From: UBA11986 sp963734955
Lineage (GTDB): Bacteria; Bacteroidota; Ignavibacteria; UBA10030; UBA6906
Direction of reading: 5' to 3'
Length of the DNA stretch: 64,000 nucleotides
Assembly: GCA_963734955.1 (NCBI GenBank)
Contig: CAVTJO010000010.1
Span: forward strand, 1 to 64,000
Both the position numbers and the translations under genes were made by a program. The notes beneath the pieces were generated by a model. It was not told where the DNA came from and searched no databases. It saw nothing but the letters and a program-made list of their open reading frames with translations. The stretch's first letter is position 1; each line of letters starts with the position of its first letter. Shown here piece by piece: positions 1 to 7,935 of this stretch.

Positions 1-310
1 GCATTCCAAAGATGCTCCAGATCGCGATGGAAAGTGTATAGCCGATCCTCGTCCCGAGGCGGTCTATGATTGCTCCCATCATCAACATTCCAATCGCGTA
101 TGCTGTTTTGAATGCAATGTTGATTGTTGCATAATCCTGATCGGACCAGAGGAAAACCTTGTATTGAAGAGTCGGCGCAAGCACACCGAGAACGCTCCGG
201 TCCATGTAGTTGATCGTGGTCGCGGCAAAGAGGAGGGCGCAGATTGTCCAACGATAGCGTCCCCGCCTGGGATGAGCGCTGTTGATCACTGATGCGTTGT
301 CGGTTTGCAT
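1..310 (-). CDS. exuT: MFS hexuronate transporter, ExuT-like (partial, N-terminal part)
   Basis: Translating the minus strand from the ATG at 310-308 gives about 103 residues running off the window edge. After a polar N-terminus there is a first membrane segment (TICALLFAATTINYMDRSVL) containing the NYMDR motif typical of the ExuT/GudP anion:cation symporter group of the major facilitator superfamily. The cytoplasmic loop-2 motif GxxxDRxGTR appears as GAIIDRLGTRIGY. In this family the protein imports galacturonate or glucuronate across the inner membrane. It lies 71 bases downstream of the uxaE-like gene at the end of a pectin catabolism run, which fits uptake of the monomers released by the encoded enzymes. 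The C-terminus is outside the window, so exact substrate preference cannot be judged. Confidence 0.85.
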   Translation of the reverse strand, partial: MQTDNASVINSAHPRRGRYRWTICALLFAATTINYMDRSVLGVLAPTLQYKVFLWSDQDYATINIAFKTAYAIGMLMMGAIIDRLGTRIGYTLSIAIWSIFGM

Positions 311-381
311 TATGCGCTATGTGTTTTGTGAGGGTGGTGAATTCGGACGCACCGCCCGTGTCTCTCGTAGCTCACGTGCCG

Positions 382-1689
382 CTATGAGGCTGTCCCTGTA
401 CCCGAAACCACGATCTTCAGGCCACCCTGGCCGTTGGGCAATTGACCGAGAAACAGCGGCTGGATATGTCTGTTGAATATATTGTTCGTGACGTTGGGTT
501 CGATGGTGCTGCGACACCGCTCAAGCAGGCCGGTGAAACGCCCGTTCATCTCAGCCGCAATCTTGTATCCAACGTGGATGAGCTGACGGAAATGAATATT
601 GAATTGTTGACTGGATTGATTGTGCCGGATTGCCTCAACGTATTGTACCGATGTCCACTGACTCACCCTGGCCGGCTCCGGAAGCTGTCCCCGATCTATG
701 TCGATGACACTTGCGTACGGCTTGCACAGTTCGTCATAGCGTTTGAACGACTCTGAATAGACTTCTTTTGCCAGGCGAAGACCATCACCATCTGATGCTG
801 CAAGGCCGATCACCTCCTCGAGCCAGGTCGTACCTGCAGTTTTCAGGTGAAGTCCGGCATCGAATTTCTTGATCGCCCGGTAGATGATCGGATACAATGA
901 AAACTTGTCGCTACCGGAGTGGACACTCAGTTTCAGATTGGTCGGGAGATTGAATGTCTTGACCGCGAAGGCTATTACTGCGAGATCGTCTTCAAATTCC
1001 TTTGTAAACTGTGGAATATTCCCAACGTAGTCGATGCCTTTGAGGAATGAACCGGTGAACTTTGGCGCAATGGTTTGGACGGGAATCTTTTCCCGGGCGA
1101 TCGCTGCAAGGATGAAGAAGAGCTCGGCCGGCGTCTGTGGACTGTTGGCCTCATCCACGGAGACTTCGGTGACAAAACCATCGCCACCCTTCTTCTCGGC
1201 AAGGTGACGGTACACTTTACCGGCTTCCTGTATTGCATAAAGATACTTCTTTGCCACATCCATCAGAAGCCCGTCACTGACGACAACGGGCGAAGGCATA
1301 TTCGGAATGTGCAGCGTTCCTTTGAAGGGTGCCATTGCATTGAGAAACGTTTCGATGCTCCCCGTACTCGCTGGCTTGCCAATGTAATCGGCAACGTCAA
1401 TGGTGAAAAAGTCGCTTGATGTCAGGAACCTATCAACCGTCGAAAGCCCGATATGGTCGGCGTCAACATAGTACGAGCCTGTCCACTTGCATGTCTTTAC
1501 GGCATCGTCGGCCTCATGGCGCGTGTCGCCGGGCGAGGTACCGATAATCGTGTGCTCACGGTTTGATTTATTCCACACAGGCACGATGTGTACTCCGAGC
1601 GTCTCTGCTTTCTGCAACGCCCGCAATTGCGCAGCGCCTTCGAAACCGAATCGATCGCCAAGTCCCATCGAATACTTCTCGAGTTCCAT
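382..1689 (-). CDS. uxaE: Tagaturonate/fructuronate epimerase, UxaE family
   Basis: This 435-residue protein starts MELEKYSMGLGDRFGFEG, a beginning I associate with the UxaE family first described in Thermotoga. Other characteristic stretches are TIAPKFTGSFLKGIDYVG, KLSVHSGSDKFSLYP and LHLKTAGTTWLEEVIGLA. Known family members interconvert D-tagaturonate and D-fructuronate in the cytoplasm, so galacturonate catabolism can join the glucuronate branch without a tagaturonate reductase. Here it lies in the same run as uxaC, kduD and kduI, 56 bases downstream of kduI, so co-transcription is likely. No uxaB, uxuB or uxaA is visible in the window, so the fructuronate reductase and dehydratase must be elsewhere. 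The family assignment is from recognition of sequence pattern and context; no catalytic residues are assigned here. Confidence 0.82.
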   Translation of the reverse strand: MELEKYSMGLGDRFGFEGAAQLRALQKAETLGVHIVPVWNKSNREHTIIGTSPGDTRHEADDAVKTCKWTGSYYVDADHIGLSTVDRFLTSSDFFTIDVADYIGKPASTGSIETFLNAMAPFKGTLHIPNMPSPVVVSDGLLMDVAKKYLYAIQEAGKVYRHLAEKKGGDGFVTEVSVDEANSPQTPAELFFILAAIAREKIPVQTIAPKFTGSFLKGIDYVGNIPQFTKEFEDDLAVIAFAVKTFNLPTNLKLSVHSGSDKFSLYPIIYRAIKKFDAGLHLKTAGTTWLEEVIGLAASDGDGLRLAKEVYSESFKRYDELCKPYASVIDIDRGQLPEPARVSQWTSVQYVEAIRHNQSSQQFNIHFRQLIHVGYKIAAEMNGRFTGLLERCRSTIEPNVTNNIFNRHIQPLFLGQLPNGQGGLKIVVSGTGTAS

Positions 1690-1745
1690 CTAGGTATCCA
1701 ATCAGTTGTTCATAAGAATGTCTTCAATCCCCTGCCCGGGGTCAA

Positions 1746-2579
1746 CTACCGCAAATCCTTCATACCCACGGGGTCCATATCCGAAAACTCCTGATTCTCA
1801 CCCCCCATAGCCCAGATGAAGGAGTAGTTCTGTGTTGCAGCACCACAGTGTATCGACCAGCTTGGAGAAACCACGGCCTCCCGATTCCGCAGCACCAGAC
1901 TCCGGGTCTCATCGGGCTTTCCCATGAGATGAACAACGACAGACTCCGGACTGAGAGCAAAATACAGATAGATCTCCATTCGTCGCATATGTGTGTGGGG
2001 AGGCATTGTATTCCACACACTGCCGACCTCCAGATCAGTGAGGCCCATTACCAACTGACAGCTTTTTACGCCGCCAGCGTGAATGTATTTGTTGATCGTC
2101 CGCTTGTTTGCGCCCTCGGTCGAACCGAGCTGAGCCTTCTCGGTATTCGCAGCCCGGGCAACCGTAACCGGATAGGTGGAGTGGGCCGGATACGACACAA
2201 GGAAGAACATTGCCGGCTGAGCAGATCGAGTGCTGGAAAATTCTATCGTTTTCACTCCACGCCCGATGTACAGCATATCCTTGTACGAAAGTACGTGATC
2301 CAGTCCGTCCGTATGCACTCTTCCCTCACCTCCGATATTCACGATGCCAACCTCGCGCCGCTCGGTGAAGAACTCCGCCGCCATTTCCTTCTTTGTTGGA
2401 GCAAGTTTCAGGGGCGAATCAGAGGGAACCGCGCCACCGACAATTGCCCGATCTGTATCGCAGTACACAGTATTGACTATGCCCGGAACAAACAGATGGT
2501 CGAAGACAAACGCCTTCCGTATTTCATCGGTGGTCATGCGCTGGTAAGAATCGCTATTGGGCAAGTATCGAACTTCCAT
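1746..2579 (-). CDS. kduI: 5-dehydro-4-deoxy-D-glucuronate isomerase
   Basis: This 277-residue protein matches KduI in length and pattern. The cupin zinc site is visible as H195 and H197 in PPHTHMRRME, E202 in the same stretch, and H244 in WSIHCGAATQNYSFIWAMGG, matching the His-His-Glu-His set of the Escherichia coli enzyme. KduI converts 5-keto-4-deoxyuronate (DKI), released by unsaturated galacturonyl hydrolysis after pectate lyase action, to 2,5-diketo-3-deoxygluconate (DKII), the substrate of KduD. The gene lies 35 bases downstream of kduD and is followed by uxaE. Together with the pectate lyase and GH105 genes it forms the route for lyase products, as opposed to the hydrolase route served by UxaC. 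Confidence 0.95.
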   Translation of the reverse strand: MEVRYLPNSDSYQRMTTDEIRKAFVFDHLFVPGIVNTVYCDTDRAIVGGAVPSDSPLKLAPTKKEMAAEFFTERREVGIVNIGGEGRVHTDGLDHVLSYKDMLYIGRGVKTIEFSSTRSAQPAMFFLVSYPAHSTYPVTVARAANTEKAQLGSTEGANKRTINKYIHAGGVKSCQLVMGLTDLEVGSVWNTMPPHTHMRRMEIYLYFALSPESVVVHLMGKPDETRSLVLRNREAVVSPSWSIHCGAATQNYSFIWAMGGENQEFSDMDPVGMKDLR

Positions 2580-2614
2580 GTCTCCGCCCTGCAGTTTAGG
2601 TTAATTGATAAGAC

Positions 2615-3370
2615 TTAGCGCGCCAGCCATCCTCCGTCAACGACGAGTACGTGACCGTTCACGTAATCGGATGCTCGCGACGCGAGAAACACGACCGCTC
2701 CCGCGAGGTCATCGGGCAACCCCCAGCGGCCCGCGGGAATCCGGTCGAGAATTGCCTTGGATCTTGCTGCATTTTCGCGTAGCGCCTTCGTGTTATTTGT
2801 AGCCATATAGCCGGGGGCAATGGCGTTCACGGCAATACCCAGCTGAGCCCATTCGTTTGCCAGGGCTTTGGTCACCTGTGCAACCGCGCCCTTGCTCGCC
2901 GAGTATGATGGCACAATGATACCCCCCTGGAACGCGAGCAGCGAAGCAATATTAATGATTTTCCCGTACTTCCGCTTCACCATGTCGCGGGCAGCAGCCT
3001 GGGCGAGGAAGAACGCCGTCTTCGCATTCAGTGTCATGACATCGTCCCAGTCCTTCTCGGAGAAATCGATCGCGGGGGTGCGACGAATGATGCCTGCGTT
3101 GTTGACGAGAATATCGATCTTGCCAAATTCCGCCAGAGCAGTATCAACGACTTTCACGATGGAACCCATCTCCATGAGGTCCGCTACAACAGTTGCAGAC
3201 CGGCGCCCAATATCGCGCACGTTGGCCGCGACACCATCGCAGGAGACATGGTCAACGAGGAGAATGTCGGCGCCGGCATTGGCAAGAGCCAATGTCATAC
3301 CCATTCCAAGTCCAGTGCTCGCTCCCGTGACAACAGCAGATTTGCCGGTGAGGTCAAAGAGACTATTCAT
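2615..3370 (-). CDS. kduD: 2-dehydro-3-deoxy-D-gluconate 5-dehydrogenase (SDR family)
   Basis: This is a 251-residue classical short-chain dehydrogenase. The nucleotide-binding motif TGASTGLGMG lies near residues 15-24, NNAG near 90-93, and the catalytic serine, tyrosine and lysine are S143, Y156 and K160 (YSASK). The stretch NNAGIIRRTPAIDFSEKDWD is typical of KduD, as is immediate proximity to kduI. The enzyme reduces 2,5-diketo-3-deoxygluconate to 2-keto-3-deoxygluconate with NAD(P)H in the cytoplasm. Its start codon overlaps the stop of uxaC in an ATGA arrangement (3367-3370), which indicates translational coupling. The general SDR fold alone would not prove KduD, but motif plus context make it secure. 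Confidence 0.92.
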   Translation of the reverse strand: MNSLFDLTGKSAVVTGASTGLGMGMTLALANAGADILLVDHVSCDGVAANVRDIGRRSATVVADLMEMGSIVKVVDTALAEFGKIDILVNNAGIIRRTPAIDFSEKDWDDVMTLNAKTAFFLAQAAARDMVKRKYGKIINIASLLAFQGGIIVPSYSASKGAVAQVTKALANEWAQLGIAVNAIAPGYMATNNTKALRENAARSKAILDRIPAGRWGLPDDLAGAVVFLASRASDYVNGHVLVVDGGWLAR

Positions 3371-4839
3371 CGCACCTTCTCCGATCTGGCTGGCATCGAC
3401 TTCGCAGAACCATTTTCCACCACATCCATTGGAAAGTTGAAATATCGTTTCGCGTTGAAGTAACAGATGTCCCTGATCATCGCTCCCACCAGCTTCATGT
3501 CGTGCGGTACCAGCCCCCCCACCATTTCATTCCCGAGGGTATTGCAGAGAAGCCGCCGAAAGTACTCATGTCGTGGATATGAAAGAAAACTTCGCGAATC
3601 AGTCAGCATACCGATGAACTGGCTGAGAAGCCCCATGTTCGACAATGCATCGATCTGCTTTGTCATACCGTCAATCTGGTCAAGGAACCACCACGCCGAG
3701 CCGTATTGTATTTTCCCGGCGACCGATCCATCCTGGAAATTCCCGATCATAGTTGCAATCAGTTCGTTATCGCGAGGGTTGAGATTATAGAGGATCGTCT
3801 TGGCAAGCTTATTCTCCTTGTCCAGCCTGTCCAGAAATTTCGCAAGGGGTCGCGCCATCTCGAAATCGCCGATCGAATCGAATCCGGTATCGGGGCCAAG
3901 TGTGCGCATCATCCTGGTATTGTTGTTTCTCAGGGCACCGAGATGGAATTGCTGCACCCATCCCGTTGACCAGTCCAGAACTGCGAGTTCATAGAGAATC
4001 GCCGTCTTGAATTTCAGCGTCTCCAAACCATCGAGAGGTCGTCCTCGCATGAGCCTTGCAAAGGAGGATGTGATCTCCTTCTCCGTGTATTCTTCAGCAT
4101 AGACTGTTTCCAGACCGTGATCAGAAAGGCGTGAGCCGGCATTATGGAAATACTCATGACGTTTGCCGAGCGCGGAAAGAAAATCCCGATAACCAGCGAT
4201 GTGCGTGTCCGCCGCGGCACCCAGAGTCTTCACATAACTGACAAACATCTTCGGATCTTCAACTGCCATTGCCTTGTCGGCACGGAATGCCGGATAGACT
4301 TTTACCCTGAAGCTATTATCAGCCGAAAGAATCTTATGGTATTCCAGAGAGTCAACGGGATCGTCGGTTGTGCAGACAACCTCGACATTCATCCTCCTCT
4401 GAATGCCTCTCGTAGAAAATTCGGGAGTGGCGAGCTTCGCATTGCATTCTTCCCAGATGCTTTTCGCTGTTGTCGGATTCAACAACCTGTCACCGATCCC
4501 GAACGGCCTTTTTAACTCAAGATGCGTCCAATGATGGAGTGGATTGCGGATCGTTTTCGGAACTGTTGCCGACCATTGTTCAAACTTCTCCCAGTCAGAA
4601 GCGTTGCCGGTAATGAAGCGCTCATCAACGCCACACGTTCTCATTGCGCGCCACTTGTAATGATCACCGTACAGCCACACCTGCGTAAGATTTGCAAACT
4701 GTCTATTGTCAGCGATGTCTTTGGGAGACAAGTGACAATGATAGTCAATTATGGGGAGAGACTCGGCAAAGGAATGGTAGAGTTCCCGTGCCTCTTTGCT
4801 CTCTAATAGAAAATCGTCGTGAATGAATGTTTTTTTCAT
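3367..4839 (-). CDS. uxaC: Glucuronate/galacturonate isomerase
   Basis: This 490-residue uronate isomerase belongs to the amidohydrolase-superfamily UxaC group. The N-terminal metal-binding motif is in PIIDYHCHLSPKDIADN, followed by the family stretch TQVWLYGDHYKWRAMRTCGV. The C-terminal half contains LSQFIGMLTDSRSFLSYPRH, a very conserved UxaC segment. The enzyme isomerises D-galacturonate to D-tagaturonate and D-glucuronate to D-fructuronate in the cytoplasm, using monomers released by the GH28 enzymes upstream. It overlaps kduD by four bases and starts 70 bases after the pectinesterase stop codon. Length is slightly above the usual ~470 residues, which is unremarkable. Confidence 0.95.
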   Translation of the reverse strand: MKKTFIHDDFLLESKEARELYHSFAESLPIIDYHCHLSPKDIADNRQFANLTQVWLYGDHYKWRAMRTCGVDERFITGNASDWEKFEQWSATVPKTIRNPLHHWTHLELKRPFGIGDRLLNPTTAKSIWEECNAKLATPEFSTRGIQRRMNVEVVCTTDDPVDSLEYHKILSADNSFRVKVYPAFRADKAMAVEDPKMFVSYVKTLGAAADTHIAGYRDFLSALGKRHEYFHNAGSRLSDHGLETVYAEEYTEKEITSSFARLMRGRPLDGLETLKFKTAILYELAVLDWSTGWVQQFHLGALRNNNTRMMRTLGPDTGFDSIGDFEMARPLAKFLDRLDKENKLAKTILYNLNPRDNELIATMIGNFQDGSVAGKIQYGSAWWFLDQIDGMTKQIDALSNMGLLSQFIGMLTDSRSFLSYPRHEYFRRLLCNTLGNEMVGGLVPHDMKLVGAMIRDICYFNAKRYFNFPMDVVENGSAKSMPARSEKVR

Positions 4840-4909
4840 TATTAGGCTTACTCGTCAGTCAAGGTACGAACGACTCAATCCCACACAATGCAGGGCCACG
4901 ATGATCGCC

Positions 4910-6187
4910 CTAGTCTTGAGTTCTGAAACTCCACAACTCTCCAAGAATCTCGCCCTCTTCAGTCACCTCATCGACCCGCCAGAAATATATCGTGCGTGGT
5001 TCAAGTTTTCCGGGGGTGAATGATGAAGTCGATGACGCGCCTTTGTATTCGAGAGGCACGTGCGTTCCGAAGTACACCTTATGCGATTCGGCATTCCTTC
5101 CACTGGTCCATGCAAGCTTGATACTGTTGGCATTCACGCCGGAAGCATTGTTGCGCGGAGCCGGCAGGAACGCAAAGGGAAGAACAGAAGGCATTGTTGC
5201 TTCGGGATCCCACTGGCCATCGAACGCCCATTTCGCAGTAATATCGGACGGGCCGGGTGAGCCATCAGCCATCTCAAGATTGTCCTTGAACCATTCGAAA
5301 TCGCCGCCGTCCCGATGACAGTTATGGTAGTAATGGCGCGCTCCCCACTGCCAGGCTGTCTTGCTCGACGCAGGGTGATAGATCGGACGGTCCGCCATTC
5401 GCTCTGAAAACCTGCAGTTAACCAGAAAGATTTGTCCGTCACGATGATTACGACCAAGCGAAAACCCTGGCACCCCATCGAAGTACGAATCACAGATCAC
5501 AAACTTCTGGCGTTTGTCGAAGTCACCGTCATGCCAGATACTCGCACTCAGGTTGTGTCCGAAGAACCGTGAGTTGGTAATGAAACACCATCCACGGGGA
5601 CAAACATAATCCACCCAACCCTCAAAATAACAATCCGCATGATAGTACATCCCATCCTGCTTGTCCCAGAGGCTTACCGCATCTCCGCCATCGGATTTCA
5701 CCTTGCAGTGAAGCAACATGATGCGTGTCCCGGCTCCCCTGATGGCAAACTGATGTTTATTGAACACATCGTTCTGCCAGCCGTAGTTGTTATACACCGT
5801 CAGGTTTGCCAGAGTGATATCCGTGACACCCGTGTCAATGTTGGCCACAGCAGATCCCCAATCGCTGCCGTTATGATCCTTGTTCCAGTTCTCGCGCAAC
5901 TCAGCATACACTATGCGCGTGCTATCCTCATCTTCGCCCACAAGCGTCACGTGGCTTTTCTGGATGAACACTTTCTCATTGTAGATGCCATTCCGAATGA
6001 GAATGATGATAGGTTTTTGTTGATTTGGTCCAATCGAGTTGATAGCATCCTGAATCGACCGGAAATCTCCCTGGCCATTCGCAGCTACAATGATGTTGGC
6101 ATGCTCGGCTGCATTGGCAAGGCCCCACCACGAGGCAATCGAGAAAAATATGTGAAAAGAAGTCTTCACATCGCACCAAAGCGTCAC
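4910..6187 (-). CDS. Pectinesterase (CE8-like) with C-terminal fibronectin-like domain
   Basis: This 425-residue exported protein has a hydrophobic N-terminus ending ANAAE (about residues 8-28). A right-handed beta-helix follows, with the pectinesterase signature GIYNEKV near 68-73. The region HQFAIRGAGTRI (145-156) aligns with the family QAVALR segment, and VDYV (D193) aligns with the second catalytic aspartate of the GTVDFIFG block. The first catalytic block QDTLY is not conserved (SDGGDAVSLW instead), and LGRPW is replaced by LGRNH, so this is a divergent member. Residues about 340-425 look like a fibronectin-type module with the phrase SHKVYFGTH. The expected role is removal of methyl esters from homogalacturonan outside the cytoplasm. 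The start overlaps the stop of the upstream GH28 gene (ATGA), showing coupling. Confidence 0.75.
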   Translation of the reverse strand: MTLWCDVKTSFHIFFSIASWWGLANAAEHANIIVAANGQGDFRSIQDAINSIGPNQQKPIIILIRNGIYNEKVFIQKSHVTLVGEDEDSTRIVYAELRENWNKDHNGSDWGSAVANIDTGVTDITLANLTVYNNYGWQNDVFNKHQFAIRGAGTRIMLLHCKVKSDGGDAVSLWDKQDGMYYHADCYFEGWVDYVCPRGWCFITNSRFFGHNLSASIWHDGDFDKRQKFVICDSYFDGVPGFSLGRNHRDGQIFLVNCRFSERMADRPIYHPASSKTAWQWGARHYYHNCHRDGGDFEWFKDNLEMADGSPGPSDITAKWAFDGQWDPEATMPSVLPFAFLPAPRNNASGVNANSIKLAWTSGRNAESHKVYFGTHVPLEYKGASSTSSFTPGKLEPRTIYFWRVDEVTEEGEILGELWSFRTQD

Positions 6188-7884
6188 TCACGCTTGACAG
6201 CATCGGATCTGACATTTTCTCCCAGATCGATTTCCTTTTGCGCGTTTTTCAGATCCACTCCGACGATACGAATTCCTCCGGATTTTTCCCCTGCTACTTT
6301 CATAAACACATCCGGTATTCGGGGGAACGATCCCCCCTCCACGGTAACATCCCAGCTCTGGATCATTGTCATCACAGGTCCGGTTTCTGGCACGAGCCTG
6401 CATCCTTTAAACTGGATTCCCTCAGCATCAGCGCAAAACACACCTCGCTTCGATGACACTGAGACATTTTCGAACACGACGTTCTTCACCGGCATCTCCG
6501 GGAGACCGTTGATCACGACTGCACGGTCGGCCCCATTGCACACGACATTCTTGACCGAAAGATTTTGAAATCGGGGTGTACGGTCCGTGACAGATTCTGC
6601 CTTCCGTACAGTGATGTCTTTCGCTGCTTCCACATCGGGAGCATCGCCGGAGTAATACATATCGAACAGAACAGCATCTGTCCCAATCTCCCGCATCTGT
6701 ATCCCATCCATGAAAACGTCTTCCACCACACCACCGTTGCCGCGAAACGATTTAAAGCGGATTCCCACGTCCGTACCCATAAACACGCAATTCCGGACCG
6801 ACACATTGTGTACCCCACCATAGGTCTCGCTGCCGATCACAAACCCTCCGTGAGCGTGATAGACGATGCAGTCTGCAATAACAATATTCTCGCATGCAGG
6901 CCCCGGCTTCTGCCTGCTTGCTATTGTCCCCGGCTTCAGACAGATGCCATCGTCGCCAACATCCACCGTGGAGTTATAGATGATCACATTACGACTTGAA
7001 GTCGGATCAATGCCGTCGGTATTCTGACCGTACCATGGTGCACGAACATTCACATTCCGGATGATTACATTCTCGGACTGTATCGGGCGGACATGAAACT
7101 TGGGGGAATTCTGAAATGTTGTCCCGTCAAGGAGGATCCCTTCACATTGAACCAGGTCAACAAGATCCGGACGGAGCAACTCGCGTGTCTTCGCGTAGTC
7201 CCCGGCCGTGAGTGTCTTTCCCGACTTCTCGATCTGTTCAAGATACTCCTTCCCGTCCATCGCCTCTTTGGACGGCCACCATTCCTTCCCGTCATCCGAC
7301 ACAACTCCTCCTGATGCCACCTGATCCTTCCATTGTCGCGCAGTGAGTTTATCCTTCTTCACGTAACGCCACGCTTCCCCGGCGCCGTCGATGATACCCT
7401 CACCGGTTATTGCAATATTCTTTCCCCTGTATGCGTGGATCAATGGCGTGATCATGTACTTCTTTGACTTCCCGTCAAATCCGGCTATGAAGGGATAGTC
7501 GTTGATATTGCTGCTGAACTGAATGACCGCACCACGTTCAAGATGAAGATTGATATTACTTTCGAGTTTGATCGGCCCCGTAAGCCACGTACCCGGTGGA
7601 ACAACGACTGATCCCCCCCCTGCTTCTGCACAAGCACGAATTGCATCGGCAAATGCGTTTGTGTTGAGCGTGAAACCATCGGAGATCGCATGATGGTCAA
7701 CGATGCTCACCTTCCGATCCGGAAAAACAGGAACATCGATCCCTGGCATTTCAAAGGGGAGTCCAGCGCAATGCCCCTTGATTTCCTCTGCGATTTGTTC
7801 GCGTGTCTGACCAAATCCCAACGGACCGAACATCGCCGCCAGAAGAACCAGTTCCAACAACTTCGCTCTACGATTCGAGTTCAC
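6184..7884 (-). CDS. Polygalacturonase, glycoside hydrolase family 28
   Basis: This 566-residue protein has a signal peptide (about residues 1-25, ending FGFGQ-like) and a GH28 parallel beta-helix. All four family blocks are visible: NTDG at 288-291, the aspartate pair DD at 311-312 in GDDGICLKPG, the histidine block HGG at 345-347, and RFKSFRG at 376-382. The enzyme should hydrolyse alpha-1,4 galacturonosyl bonds, possibly exo-acting given the long insertions around 170-245 that are common in exo-enzymes. It precedes and overlaps the CE8 gene by four bases, so de-esterification and depolymerisation are co-produced. A second, clearly different GH28 is encoded further upstream in the same run. 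Confidence 0.93.
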   Translation of the reverse strand: MNSNRRAKLLELVLLAAMFGPLGFGQTREQIAEEIKGHCAGLPFEMPGIDVPVFPDRKVSIVDHHAISDGFTLNTNAFADAIRACAEAGGGSVVVPPGTWLTGPIKLESNINLHLERGAVIQFSSNINDYPFIAGFDGKSKKYMITPLIHAYRGKNIAITGEGIIDGAGEAWRYVKKDKLTARQWKDQVASGGVVSDDGKEWWPSKEAMDGKEYLEQIEKSGKTLTAGDYAKTRELLRPDLVDLVQCEGILLDGTTFQNSPKFHVRPIQSENVIIRNVNVRAPWYGQNTDGIDPTSSRNVIIYNSTVDVGDDGICLKPGTIASRQKPGPACENIVIADCIVYHAHGGFVIGSETYGGVHNVSVRNCVFMGTDVGIRFKSFRGNGGVVEDVFMDGIQMREIGTDAVLFDMYYSGDAPDVEAAKDITVRKAESVTDRTPRFQNLSVKNVVCNGADRAVVINGLPEMPVKNVVFENVSVSSKRGVFCADAEGIQFKGCRLVPETGPVMTMIQSWDVTVEGGSFPRIPDVFMKVAGEKSGGIRIVGVDLKNAQKEIDLGENVRSDAVKRE

Positions 7885-7935
7885 AGCAACTCTCCATTCA
7901 AGAAGTCAATATCAGCAATGAGACACTTCTTATGT

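Noticed and set aside
1848..2618. Plus-strand frame of 256 codons across kduI
   Set aside because: It lies entirely antisense to the well-supported kduI gene and encodes no recognisable domain; typical long shadow frame in a GC-balanced gene.
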